Source of the DNA: Mumia sp. ZJ1417
Lineage (GTDB): Bacteria; Actinomycetota; Actinomycetes; Propionibacteriales; Nocardioidaceae
Direction: 5' to 3'
Length of the DNA: 64,000 nucleotides
Assembly: GCF_014127285.1 (NCBI RefSeq)
Contig: NZ_CP059901.1
Span: forward strand, 3,968,001-4,032,000
Shown here: positions 1 through 8,120 of the stretch, in pieces
Layout: each line of letters starts with the position of its first letter
How positions within the stretch are numbered: the first letter of the stretch is position 1
Made by a program: the position numbers and the translations under genes
The notes under the pieces: model-generated
What the model was told of the DNA's origin: nothing
Databases searched by the model: none
Seen by the model: the letters and a program-made list of their open reading frames with translations, nothing else

Positions 1-82
1 GGGTGTCCGGTGGAACCCACGCGACCGGGTCGCTCCTTCTGCTGACGTAGGATCTTCCGGACTGTGATCGAAGGGTGTACCG

Positions 83-925
83 ATGGCCGAAATGCCGAGC
101 GAGGTGGCGAGCTCGCCCACCCCGGCTCATGGCGCTCGGAGGCACCAGCGGACACCGCCTCAGGTTCCGCCCGCACGCCGCGTTCCGGCCGAGCCGGCCG
201 ACCTCGCGAGCATGCATGGACGGGTCGTCGACCACCTCGGCGTCCGGATCGCCTCGGGTGAGCTGAACGGGACCATCGACCCCGACCAGATTGGTGACGA
301 GCTCGGTGTCTCCCGTTCGCTGGTACGCGAGTGCCTGCGCACCCTGGCTGCGAAAGGCATGGTTCGAGCGCGCCAGCGTACTGGCACCACCGTCACCGAT
401 CCCAGCAGCTGGGCGCTACTGGACGAGCAGGTCATCCGGTGGCGGGCCTCCGGGCCGTGGCGCTTCACCCAGCTGGAGGAGTCGCTCCAGCTCCGGGAGA
501 GGCTGGAACCCCTCGCGGCCAGCCTCATCGCCGCACGCCGGCCCGACCACATCCTGGCCGAGCTGTCGGATGCCACGGCCCGGATCGCTCACGCGACGGC
601 TGCCCGCGACCCGCAACTGATGATCGAGGCGGACACGGTCTTCCACAAGCTGCTCTACGTCGGCTCCGGGAACGACATGCTCGCGCGCCTGGCCGGCACC
701 GTCCAGGCCTGCCTGCGCGTCCCCGACTTCCAGCACTACCGACATTTCACCACCGACACCGCCAACCGGCACCGGAGCCTGCTCGACCTGATCCGGGCGG
801 GTGACCGCGACGGCGCCGAACGCGTGTGCGGAGAGCTGATGGACCAGACCAGCCAGCTCTTCCTCGGTGCCCAGGACACGATCCTGGGCACCGAGGGTGT
901 CAGCCCCGACGAGCGGGCCGGGTGA
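83..925 (+). CDS. FadR/GntR-family transcriptional regulator (FCD domain)
   Basis: This 280-residue protein is a DNA-binding repressor or activator of the FadR subgroup. A winged helix-turn-helix covers roughly residues 45-110, with the recognition segment near 70-95 (ELGVSRSLVRECLRTL). An all-helical FCD ligand domain covers about 130-255. Asp184, His188 and His230 sit where FCD proteins bind a metal ion. I chose the ATG at 83 because GAAGGG lies about 9 bases upstream; the first 40 residues are low-complexity, and Met44 (base 212) is an alternative. It converges with the nitrilase-fold gene, and the two stop codons abut at 925/926. It probably responds to a carboxylic acid linked to the neighbouring importer or acyl-CoA operons. 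The ligand is unknown. Confidence 0.88.
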   Translation: MAEMPSEVASSPTPAHGARRHQRTPPQVPPARRVPAEPADLASMHGRVVDHLGVRIASGELNGTIDPDQIGDELGVSRSLVRECLRTLAAKGMVRARQRTGTTVTDPSSWALLDEQVIRWRASGPWRFTQLEESLQLRERLEPLAASLIAARRPDHILAELSDATARIAHATAARDPQLMIEADTVFHKLLYVGSGNDMLARLAGTVQACLRVPDFQHYRHFTTDTANRHRSLLDLIRAGDRDGAERVCGELMDQTSQLFLGAQDTILGTEGVSPDERAG

Positions 926-1939
926 TCAGCTCCACCTGCTCCGACCGGAGACGTAGTCTGCCGTGTCGCCCAGCGTCGCCGGGCGCTCGTCGGCGAACAT
1001 GTTCGGCGGGAACCTGCTGACGTAGCCGTCGAACACGTCGCGGTAGAGGTCCCAGTGGATGTCCGGCGGCAGGTGACGGCTCCGGAAGCTCGCGATCGGG
1101 ATGCGGGCCTGCAGCAGCGTCTCGTGCTTGCCCTCCGCCCGGACGATCGCGCGACCGTCCGGTCCGAAGATCGCGGACCCTCCCGCGCCGGTGTCCTCGA
1201 AGTACGGCCCCTTGCGCAGGAGGAGGGCGTTGTTGGCGATCGCGACATAGACGCGGTTGTGCAGCGCCGTCGAGGCCACGTCGACCTCGGTGAAGCTGCC
1301 GCTCGCCGTGCGAAGGATCACCTCCGCCCCCTTGATCGCCAACGCGCGCATCAGCTCGGGCTCCAGCTGGGTGGAGGAGAGGCTGATGTTCCCCAGTGAG
1401 GTACGGGCGACCGGCAGGACCGCGTCGGCCCCGTAGCGCGCCACGTACTCGTCGAGGACGTCGTAGATCGTGGTGGTGAACAGCTCGAAGCCCGGGAACA
1501 GCCCGCGGACGTTGCGTGCCTTCCAGTGGCTCGCGATCAGCTCGCCGTCCGGTCCGATCAGGTTGGTCAGGCTCAGGACGTGCCCGGGCCAGTCGGGATC
1601 GGACACGTACGCACCGAACGCGATGTGGGCGCCGTACTGCCGCGCTTTCTGCGCGATCGCCGCCACCTCCGGACCGTCCAGGCTGATGCAGCGCTCGAGG
1701 GCCTCCTCACGGGTCCAGGTGTCCCACCCGCTGATCGGGAACTCGTGGAAGAGCAGCAGGTCGGGCCCGGCACCGTAGTGATAGGCGTTGTCGATCAGAT
1801 GGAGCATGTGCGCCAGGTTGTCGTCCATCTCCGCACGGTCACGCGCGGGATGGATCCTGGACTGCACGACACCGAGCGTCCAGTCGTCCTTCGCCAGCGG
1901 AGCAGTGGGATAGCGGCCGGGAGACGTGTCCTCACCCAT
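926..1939 (-). CDS. Carbon-nitrogen hydrolase (nitrilase-fold) with altered catalytic Cys
   Basis: This 337-residue protein has the nitrilase/amidase fold. The catalytic Glu is in FHEFPISG (Glu66) and the Lys in SHWKARN (Lys140). The third residue of the triad, normally Cys six positions before the conserved Pro-Glu, reads as Ser188 in LSSTQLEPEL, so hydrolysis by the usual thioester route is doubtful. The following block IKGAEVILR is typical of the family. I chose the ATG at 1939 because longer versions run into the upstream 150-residue gene. It is the last gene of the importer operon, seven bases after that gene. The alignment of the missing Cys is by eye. It may be a pseudo-enzyme, a Ser variant or a binding protein for an amide or nitrile. 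Confidence 0.8.
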   Translation of the reverse strand: MGEDTSPGRYPTAPLAKDDWTLGVVQSRIHPARDRAEMDDNLAHMLHLIDNAYHYGAGPDLLLFHEFPISGWDTWTREEALERCISLDGPEVAAIAQKARQYGAHIAFGAYVSDPDWPGHVLSLTNLIGPDGELIASHWKARNVRGLFPGFELFTTTIYDVLDEYVARYGADAVLPVARTSLGNISLSSTQLEPELMRALAIKGAEVILRTASGSFTEVDVASTALHNRVYVAIANNALLLRKGPYFEDTGAGGSAIFGPDGRAIVRAEGKHETLLQARIPIASFRSRHLPPDIHWDLYRDVFDGYVSRFPPNMFADERPATLGDTADYVSGRSRWS

Positions 1940-1946
1940 GGTGACC

Positions 1947-2364
1947 TCAGGCCTTCTTGTACTCGCGGATGACCGTGCGGCGCACCAGACGGTCCTCCTC
2001 CATCCAGTGCCACGTACGCACCTTCTGCTGACCATCACGACTCAGCTGGATCAGCTCGTACAGATAGTTCCCCGGCTTCAACAGCTCGTTGTACGTCCAC
2101 GTCAACAAGATCGTCAGCTCATCGGACTGGTGCATGTGCCCCTCGATCCGATCGGTCGAGAAGAACACATCCTTCCCCTTGAGGATCCCAGGAAACTCCA
2201 CCGCCTCCTGACGACCATCAGGCCACGTGTACGTGTTGATCTGCTTGATGTCACACGAACCGTCCTCCGGCACCCACATCCGCAGATGCGACGCATGACG
2301 ATCAACCTCGTTGCCGTCGGGATCCAGGTGGACGTACTCGCCCTCCCACTCACCAAGGTGACGG
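1947..2364. repeat. Direct repeat, copy A (418 bp)
   Basis: Bases 1947-2364 match 24835-25252 with only five differences by eye, two of them adjacent (1960-1961, a Tyr/Arg change). Identity ends abruptly near the gene start: the first dozen codons differ (SAWDKDFPILD against NPWDEEFPLLT). No insertion-sequence ends or target duplications flank the block. This points to recent duplication or gene conversion between paralogues. Confidence 0.9.
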
Positions 2365-2399
2365 TCGAGAATCGGAAAATCCTTGTCCCAGGCGCTCAT
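1947..2399 (-). CDS. 150-residue protein of unknown function, copy A (possible calycin-like fold)
   Basis: I do not recognise a proven function. The protein starts HLGEWEGEYVHLDPDGNEVD and is rich in Trp, Tyr and alternating polar/hydrophobic strands, which suggests a small beta-barrel of the lipocalin/DUF3598 or nitrobindin type; this is an impression only. The ATG overlaps the stop of the upstream ATPase gene (ATGA). A second copy at 24835-25287 is nearly identical in DNA over 418 bp, and a more distant relative lies at 25590-25970. All three sit beside nitrilase-fold genes, so a role in binding or processing the same substrate is plausible. Its codons are noticeably less G+C-biased than those of its neighbours. 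Confidence 0.7.
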   Translation of the reverse strand: MSAWDKDFPILDRHLGEWEGEYVHLDPDGNEVDRHASHLRMWVPEDGSCDIKQINTYTWPDGRQEAVEFPGILKGKDVFFSTDRIEGHMHQSDELTILLTWTYNELLKPGNYLYELIQLSRDGQQKVRTWHWMEEDRLVRRTVIREYKKA

Positions 2400-3427
2400 G
2401 CCGGGTTCCTTCCTGTCATGGTGCTGCTACTGATGTCGCCGAGAAGCTCGTCGAGCCGCAGGCATGCCGCGGCTCGGCCCTCGGGGCGCCCGCGGAGCGC
2501 GGGTGATTCGTGGGAGCAGTCGTCGACCGCGACGGGGCAGCGGGTGTGGAACCTGCACCCCGTCGGGACGTCGATCGCAGAGGGGACCTCCCCCGTCAGG
2601 CCGCCGCTGGAGAGGCGACCGACGACCAGCTCGGTCGGTGCGGCTTCGAGCAGCGCGCGGGAGTAGGGGTGCTCGGGCGCGGTGAAGACCTTCTCGATGG
2701 GGCCGCTCTCGACCACCTCGCCGAGGTACATGACCGCCACGTCGTCCGCCACGTGCCGGGCGATGTCCAGCTCGTGGGTGATCAGCACATAGGTCAGGTC
2801 GAGCTCGACCCGCAGGTCGGCGAGCAGGTTGACGATCGTGGCCTTCACGCTGACGTCGAGGCTCGCGGTGGGCTCGTCGAGCACGAGCACGTCCGGGCCG
2901 GTGGCGAGCGCCCGTGCGATCGTGACGCGCTGGAGCTCGCCGCCGCTGAGGTCGCGCGGCCGTCGGGACAAATAGTCCGTCGGCAGACCGACCATCGCGA
3001 GCAGCTCGGTGCAGCGTTGGTTCACCGCCGCGCGATCCGACACCCCCCCGTGCAGCCGGACCGGCTGCGCCAGGATGTGCCGGAGGCTGCGGGCGCGGTT
3101 GAGCGCCGACCACGGGTTCTGCGACACCAGCTGCACGCGTCGCCGTGCTGCCAGGTCGTTGCGGGTCACGGGCACGACGTCGTGCCCGCCGATGCGGACG
3201 CGTCCCGACGTCGGCTCCACGAGCCCGACCAGCGCCTTCGCGATCGTGGACTTCCCGCACCCGGACTCGCCGACCAGCGCGAGCGCACCGCCCTTCTTCA
3301 CCTGGAGGTCGACCCCGTCGACCGCGTGGACGACCTCCACCTCTGCGCCGCGGGCCCGCTTGCCGGACAGCCGGTAGTGCTTGACGAGACCCTCGACCTC
3401 GACGAGCGGCGCCGTCTGCGCGCTCAT
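2396..3427 (-). CDS. Oligopeptide/dipeptide ABC transporter ATP-binding protein (DppF/OppF type)
   Basis: This 343-residue ATPase powers import of peptides or similar small solutes through the membrane subunits encoded upstream. The Walker A motif GESGCGKST is at residues 53-61. The signature LSGGELQRV, Walker B VLVLDEPTAS and the H-loop Asp/His region (LITHELDIA) follow in order. The C-terminal oligopeptide-transporter extension carries CRFHTRCPVA, typical of OppD/OppF proteins. The ATG at 3427 overlaps the stop of the first ATPase gene (ATGA), which shows translational coupling. It is the partner of the DppD-type ATPase at 3424-4425. Imported ligands cannot be inferred from the ATPase. Confidence 0.93.
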   Translation of the reverse strand: MSAQTAPLVEVEGLVKHYRLSGKRARGAEVEVVHAVDGVDLQVKKGGALALVGESGCGKSTIAKALVGLVEPTSGRVRIGGHDVVPVTRNDLAARRRVQLVSQNPWSALNRARSLRHILAQPVRLHGGVSDRAAVNQRCTELLAMVGLPTDYLSRRPRDLSGGELQRVTIARALATGPDVLVLDEPTASLDVSVKATIVNLLADLRVELDLTYVLITHELDIARHVADDVAVMYLGEVVESGPIEKVFTAPEHPYSRALLEAAPTELVVGRLSSGGLTGEVPSAIDVPTGCRFHTRCPVAVDDCSHESPALRGRPEGRAAACLRLDELLGDISSSTMTGRNPA

Positions 3428-4425
3428 TCCGTACCTCCCGGGTGATGGCAGCGCACCGTCGCCGCGGCCGACTCCACCGGAAGGGGGTCGACCTCGCGGC
3501 AGACGTGGTCCGCACGCGCGCAACGCGGCGCGAAGGGGCAACCTGGGAGCGCGTGAGCGCCGCTCACCGAACCAGGGATCGGGTTCAACCGGGCGCCGGC
3601 CGGACGGTTGCTCGGCATCGCCGCCAGCAGCGCCTGCGTGTACGGATGCTGAGGGTTGTCGAACAGGTCCTGTGTCCGGGCGACCTCGACCAGACGGCCT
3701 CCGTACATGACCCCGACCCGGTCGCACACCTGCGCCACGACGCCGAGGTCGTGGGTGACGAGCACGACGGTGTTCCCGAGGCGCTCCCGCAGGTCGACCA
3801 TCAGCCGCAGCACCTGCGCCTGCACCGTCGCGTCCAGGGTGGTGGTGGGCTCGTCGGCGAGGACGAGGCCCGGCTCCCTGGCGAGGATGGCGACCGCGAT
3901 CAGCATCCGCTGCAGCTGACCGCCCGAGAACTGGAACGGGTAGTCGCCGAGCCGCCGCTTCAGCCCGCCCAGCCCGACGTCGGTCAGCAGCTCGTGCATC
4001 CGCTCGTCGTCGACCTCCCCGCCGGTGAGCCGGCGCAGCTGGGCTGCGACCGGCGTCACCGGCGAGAGGGAGGTCATCGGACGTTGGGGGACGAGCCCGA
4101 TCTCGCGGCCGCGCAGCTTGCGCAGCCGTCCCTCGGACATGCCGAGCAGGTCCGTCCCGTTGAGCTCCAGACGGTCGGCGGTGACCCCGGTCCCGTGGGG
4201 AAGCAGGCGCATCAGGGCGGTGAGCAGTGTGCTCTTGCCCGAACCCGACTCCCCCACGAGGCCGAAGATCTCACCGCGGGCGACGTCGAACGACGCGTCC
4301 CGCACCGCCCGGAGCTGACCACCGGCGAGCCGGTAGGTGACGTTCAGCCCCTCGACCCGCAGCAGCGGGGTGGTCTCGCTGTCTTCGGCGAGGGCGTCAC
4401 CAGGACGCGCGACGGTGGTGTTCAT
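3424..4425 (-). CDS. Oligopeptide/dipeptide ABC transporter ATP-binding protein (DppD/OppD type)
   Basis: This 333-residue ATPase pairs with the downstream DppF-type subunit. Walker A is GESGSGKST, the signature is FSGGQLQRM, Walker B is LVLADEPTTTLD, and VTHDLGVV holds the switch His. The C-terminal segment PGCPFAPRCARADHVC carries the Cys pattern of the OppD/DppD family (Fe-S or structural). The ATG at 4425 is two bases from the stop of the solute-binding protein gene and follows a GGAG-like site. Longer upstream reading would run into the binding-protein gene, so it was rejected. Confidence 0.93.
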   Translation of the reverse strand: MNTTVARPGDALAEDSETTPLLRVEGLNVTYRLAGGQLRAVRDASFDVARGEIFGLVGESGSGKSTLLTALMRLLPHGTGVTADRLELNGTDLLGMSEGRLRKLRGREIGLVPQRPMTSLSPVTPVAAQLRRLTGGEVDDERMHELLTDVGLGGLKRRLGDYPFQFSGGQLQRMLIAVAILAREPGLVLADEPTTTLDATVQAQVLRLMVDLRERLGNTVVLVTHDLGVVAQVCDRVGVMYGGRLVEVARTQDLFDNPQHPYTQALLAAMPSNRPAGARLNPIPGSVSGAHALPGCPFAPRCARADHVCREVDPLPVESAAATVRCHHPGGTE

Positions 4426-4427
4426 GC

Positions 4428-5993
4428 TCACTCCAGCCGCTGCAGCGATGCCACGTCGAGGCGACCGAGCGCGAGCTGCTCCGGGTCGAGCTCGCTCACG
4501 TCGTTGCGCTGGGCGACGATCAGCTTCGGGTAGACCGGCGGGATCGCGACCGCGTCCTCGGCGAGGATCGTGTTGGCCTGGCGCGTGAGATCCCCACGCT
4601 CCTTGGCGTCGGTGGTCGTCCACGCCTCGTTGAGCAGCTTGTCGAGCTGGTCGTTGGCGTACCCGAAGTTCATCGGGTTGGTGGAGGCGTACGAGGTGAA
4701 CAGCGGGAACGCGCTGTCGCCCGCGCTGACACCGGTGACGAAGGTCGTCATCGACAGCTGGTAGTCACCCTGCATCCACTTGGTCGCCCAGGTGCCTGCG
4801 TCGGTGCTCTCGATCTTGACGCGGATGCCGGCCTTCTCCCAGCCCTGCGCCAGCGCCTCCGCCATCTTCACGGTCGACTCCGAGGAGCTGCTGATGGACA
4901 GCGTGAAGTCGATCCCTTCCGCGTGCCCGGCCTCGGCGAGCAGCTCCTTGGCCTTGTCGACGTCCGGCGTGGTCGGGTAGAGGTCCAGGTCCTTGTCGTA
5001 CGCCTCGAGCGCCGGTCCGGCCGGTCCCTGGGCGGTGTCCGCCGTGCCGGCGTAGACCAGCTCGGAGACGCCGTCACGATCCATCGAGTACGCGAGCGCC
5101 TGCCGCACCCGCTCGTCGTCGAACGGCGCCTTCTTGAGGTTGAAGAAGGTGAGGATGGAGATCGGGGCATCGACCACGTCGACCGACAGCGAGTCGTCCT
5201 TCTCCACGACGCCGACGTTGCTGGCGGGCACGTCGGTCATCACGTCGATCTTGCCCTCGCGCAGGTTGACCAGTCGGGTCCCGGCGTCGGGGACCGCGCG
5301 GAACTCGAGGGTGTCCGCACCCTCGAACTCCTCGCGATACGCCTCGTTGCGGGCGAGGGTGACCGACTGACCCTGCGTCACCTTGTCGATGACGTACGGG
5401 CCGGTGCCAATCGTCGTGTCGTTCTTCTCCAGCGTGGAGCTGTGGATGATCGGCAGGTTGTTCAGGTGCGAGCGGAGGACGCCGTACGGCTGGGCGAGCG
5501 AGATCTCGACCGTCTTGTCGTCCTTCGCCTTCGCCCCCTTCACGAAGTACGCGAAGTAGCTGGTCCAGTCGGTGTACGCCTTCGGGTCGGAGACCTTGTT
5601 GATCACCGCGGCGACGTGGTCCGCGGTCAGCGGGTCGCCGTTCGAGAACGTGACGCCCTCGGCCAGCGTGACGGTCCAGGTCAGACCGTCGGCGGAGATC
5701 ACCGGCTCGGCGGCCGCGAGCTGCGGCACCGAGGTGCCCTTGTCGTCGTACGTGTAGAGCGTCTCGGCGATAGGCGCCGTCACCCACGCGAGGGGGTTGG
5801 TCGTGGCCACGAGGGGGTTGAGGTAGTCGGAGATCGACGGCATGCCGACCACCACGGTGCCGCCGTCGACGGGCTTGCCGGCCACGGCATCGCCGGAGCC
5901 GGAGCTGCAGCTGCAGAGCGCGAGGGCGACGGCGGTGGCGCCGACGACCCCGACTGCGCGACGGCGCAGCGGGCGCGAGGAGAGGGACTTCAT
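4428..5993 (-). CDS. ABC transporter substrate-binding lipoprotein (family 5)
   Basis: This 521-residue extracytoplasmic binding protein belongs to the DppA/OppA (SBP_bac_5) family. A signal peptide (RRR, then a hydrophobic stretch) ends in a lipobox LCSC with the lipidated Cys at residue 29, so it is anchored to the outer face of the membrane. Typical internal features are YTYDDKGTSVPQLAAAEP near residue 85, LTWTVTLAEGVTFSNGDPLT and FNLKKAPFDDERVRQALAYSMDR. It delivers the ligand to the two permeases. This family binds peptides, but also nickel, opines and aromatic acids, so the ligand stays open. A 46-base gap separates it from the upstream permease gene. Confidence 0.93.
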   Translation of the reverse strand: MKSLSSRPLRRRAVGVVGATAVALALCSCSSGSGDAVAGKPVDGGTVVVGMPSISDYLNPLVATTNPLAWVTAPIAETLYTYDDKGTSVPQLAAAEPVISADGLTWTVTLAEGVTFSNGDPLTADHVAAVINKVSDPKAYTDWTSYFAYFVKGAKAKDDKTVEISLAQPYGVLRSHLNNLPIIHSSTLEKNDTTIGTGPYVIDKVTQGQSVTLARNEAYREEFEGADTLEFRAVPDAGTRLVNLREGKIDVMTDVPASNVGVVEKDDSLSVDVVDAPISILTFFNLKKAPFDDERVRQALAYSMDRDGVSELVYAGTADTAQGPAGPALEAYDKDLDLYPTTPDVDKAKELLAEAGHAEGIDFTLSISSSSESTVKMAEALAQGWEKAGIRVKIESTDAGTWATKWMQGDYQLSMTTFVTGVSAGDSAFPLFTSYASTNPMNFGYANDQLDKLLNEAWTTTDAKERGDLTRQANTILAEDAVAIPPVYPKLIVAQRNDVSELDPEQLALGRLDVASLQRLE

Positions 5994-6039
5994 GAGAGCT
6001 CCTGGGGGATGGAGGGGAGGGTGTGGGGGGAACAGGGGT

Positions 6040-6933
6040 TCATCGACGGCCACCGAGAAGCCGCTCGACCTCGTCACCGAGCAGATTGATCCCGATCGTG
6101 ACGAACAGGATCGCCAGGCCCGGTACGACCGAGAGCCACCAGCCGCCGATCATCAGCGAGCTGGTCGCGTCCGAGAGCAGGTTGCCCAGGCTCGCCTCGG
6201 GGGGCTGGATTCCGAGACCGAGGAAGCTGAGTGCGCTCTCGGAGAAGATCGCGATGCCGACCCAGAGGAAGGCCTGCACCAGGACGGGCGGCGCGACGTT
6301 GGGCAGCAGCTCCCCGAGGAGGATGTGGCGGCGCGAGACACCGACGACACGCAGGGCGTCGACGTACTCCTCCTGGACCTCGACGAGCGTCGCCGCGCGG
6401 GTGACGCGGGCGAAGAACGGGAGGAAGGACACGGCGAGGAGCAGCACGACCTTGGCCTCGGGCGCGAGCGTGAGCGGGCCGATCTCGCTGGATCCGGTCC
6501 CTGTCATGCCGACCACGAAGAGGGCGAGGACGAACACGGGCAGCGCCTGGAGGGCTTCCATGACCCGCATCAGGAGGTCGTCCACCCACGTGCCGCCGCG
6601 GTAGCCGGCGAGCAACCCGATCGGGACCGCCACCACGAGCCCCGCGACGACCGAGCACACCGCCACGATGAGCGAGAGCCGTGCACCCACCGCCGTACGG
6701 GCGAACAGGTCGCGCCCCAGGTCGTCGGTGCCGAACCAGTGCGCAGCGCTCGGGGGCTCCAGCGGGCCGCCGGTGCGCTCGTTCGGCGGCAGCGAGATCA
6801 GCGGGCCGACGAGCGCGAGCAGGCAGAAGACGAGGACGAGGACGAAGCCGACCCAGCCGAGCGCGCTCATCTGAGGAAGGCGCAGCCTGATCCGCCGGCG
6901 GCTGACGCGGGTGGGCATGGTGGTCGCACTCAT
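6040..6933 (-). CDS. ABC transporter permease (DppC/OppC type)
   Basis: This 297-residue inner-membrane subunit has an N-terminal helix of the OppC type (MSALGWVGFVLVLVFC), then a periplasmic/cytoplasmic segment with WFGTDDLGRDLFAR, and about five further membrane helices. The EAA loop that contacts the ATPases is ALRVVGVSRRHILLGELLPN. Its ATG at 6933 overlaps the stop of the DppB-type gene (ATGA), so the two permeases are translated together. It forms the translocation pore with the product of 6930-7898. Confidence 0.93.
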   Translation of the reverse strand: MSATTMPTRVSRRRIRLRLPQMSALGWVGFVLVLVFCLLALVGPLISLPPNERTGGPLEPPSAAHWFGTDDLGRDLFARTAVGARLSLIVAVCSVVAGLVVAVPIGLLAGYRGGTWVDDLLMRVMEALQALPVFVLALFVVGMTGTGSSEIGPLTLAPEAKVVLLLAVSFLPFFARVTRAATLVEVQEEYVDALRVVGVSRRHILLGELLPNVAPPVLVQAFLWVGIAIFSESALSFLGLGIQPPEASLGNLLSDATSSLMIGGWWLSVVPGLAILFVTIGINLLGDEVERLLGGRR

Positions 6934-7898
6934 CGAGCCGTGCCTCCGAGGAACTGGGCGCGGATGCGCGGGTCGATCGCGAAGTAGAGCAGGTCGACGA
7001 CCAGCGTGGCGATGAGGAAGGCACCCGCCGTCCAGACCGTCGCGGCGATCGCGACGGGGTAGTCGTGCGCGAGGAAGGAGCTCACGACGAGCTGGCCGAC
7101 CCCCGGCACGTTGAAGACGTTCTCGACGAGGACCGCACCACCGATGAATGTCCCGAGCATCATGCCGACGACGGTGACGGTGGGGATCACGGCGTTGCGG
7201 AGCGCGAGCCGCGAGAGCAGCGTGCGCTCGCGCAGTCCCATCGCGCGTCCGAACCTGACGTGGTCGGCGCCGAGCGCCTCGATCATGGACGCGCGCAGCG
7301 TACGGGCGATGACGGCCGACGCGGCGAGGCCCAGCGTGAAGGCGGGGAGCACCATCGACTGGAGATGGAGTCCGGCCCCCTCACCCCACGTCGCCCAACC
7401 CGAGCTCGGGAGCACCCCGGGCAGGTAGAGGCCGAAGATGAGGACGAGCACGAGGCCGAGCCAGAAGCTGGGCACGGAGAGGGCGATCACGCTGCCGACC
7501 CGGACGATCGCGTCGAGGGAGCCTCCGCGGCGCGCGCCGGCCAGGGCGCCGAGCAGCATGCCGATCGCGGTCCAGATCACGAAGGCGGTCAGACCCAGCT
7601 CCAGCGTCACCAGCATCCGGTCACCGAGGAGCTCGGAGACCGGCGTCTGCGTCGTCAGCGACTCGCCGAGGTCGAACGTGACGATGTTGCAGACGAACGT
7701 GAGGTACTGAGCCCACAGCGGGCGGTCGAGGCCGAGCTGTTCGAGCACCGCAGCCCGCTTCTCCGGGGTGGGGTTGTTGCCGAGGTACGCGGTTTCCGGG
7801 CCGCCGGGCGCGGCATGCAGCATGAGGAAGACGAGGGTCAGGACGAGGAAGAGAACGATCACGGCACCGCCCATACGCCGCATCAGGTACGACAACAT
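6930..7898 (-). CDS. ABC transporter permease (DppB/OppB type), first gene of importer operon
   Basis: This 322-residue permease has six predicted membrane helices. The first starts at residue 10 (GGAVIVLFLVLTLVFLML), followed by the PGGPETAYLG segment usual in DppB. The EAA loop is ADHVRFGRAMGLRERTLL. The ATG at 7898 is preceded by GAGAGGAGG-like sequence; the longer upstream reading would cross the operator. It is the promoter-proximal gene of a seven-gene unit (permeases, binding protein, ATPases, 150-residue protein, nitrilase-fold protein). A putative IclR operator lies 35 bases upstream. Confidence 0.92.
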   Translation of the reverse strand: MLSYLMRRMGGAVIVLFLVLTLVFLMLHAAPGGPETAYLGNNPTPEKRAAVLEQLGLDRPLWAQYLTFVCNIVTFDLGESLTTQTPVSELLGDRMLVTLELGLTAFVIWTAIGMLLGALAGARRGGSLDAIVRVGSVIALSVPSFWLGLVLVLIFGLYLPGVLPSSGWATWGEGAGLHLQSMVLPAFTLGLAASAVIARTLRASMIEALGADHVRFGRAMGLRERTLLSRLALRNAVIPTVTVVGMMLGTFIGGAVLVENVFNVPGVGQLVVSSFLAHDYPVAIAATVWTAGAFLIATLVVDLLYFAIDPRIRAQFLGGTAR

Positions 7899-7932
7899 TC
7901 GGCCTCCTCTCTCACGGTTTTGTTCCGCTGTC

Positions 7933-7947
7933 TGAAATACTGTTTCG
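7933..7947 (-). promoter_or_regulatory. Putative IclR-type operator, importer operon
   Basis: The sequence TGAAATACTGTTTCG is a degenerate copy of the 15-bp dyad found before the other catabolic units (TGGAACRCYGTTYCA). It lies 35 bases before the dppB-type start, where a repressor or activator would act on the promoter. Confidence 0.6.
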
Positions 7948-8030
7948 GTAACACTAAGGTCGGCAGGACCGGTTCGGAATAAAGTCAGACAAAAGCGGGG
8001 CGCCTCCCGCCGGGGCCGCCGAAGACGACG

Positions 8031-8079
8031 CACGCGCCCCCGGGACGACCGCCGTGTGCGGCCGACTCGAGGGCGCGTG
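8031..8079 (-). terminator. Likely terminator of the acyl-CoA operon
   Basis: The arms CACGCGCCC (8031-8039) and GGGCGCGTG (8071-8079) are perfectly complementary and enclose a smaller hairpin (GACCGC/GCGGCC). The structure lies about 40 bases past the stop of the acyl-CoA dehydrogenase gene, the last gene of its operon. No clear T-run follows, so it may work with Rho. Confidence 0.5.
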
Positions 8080-8120
8080 AACGTTGCTGTCGGTATGGCG
8101 GCGAACAGCTCCGCGGTCGG

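Noticed and set aside
1947-2399. Insertion sequence as the cause of the duplicated 418-bp block
   Set aside because: No transposase, terminal inverted repeats or target duplications are visible at either copy.
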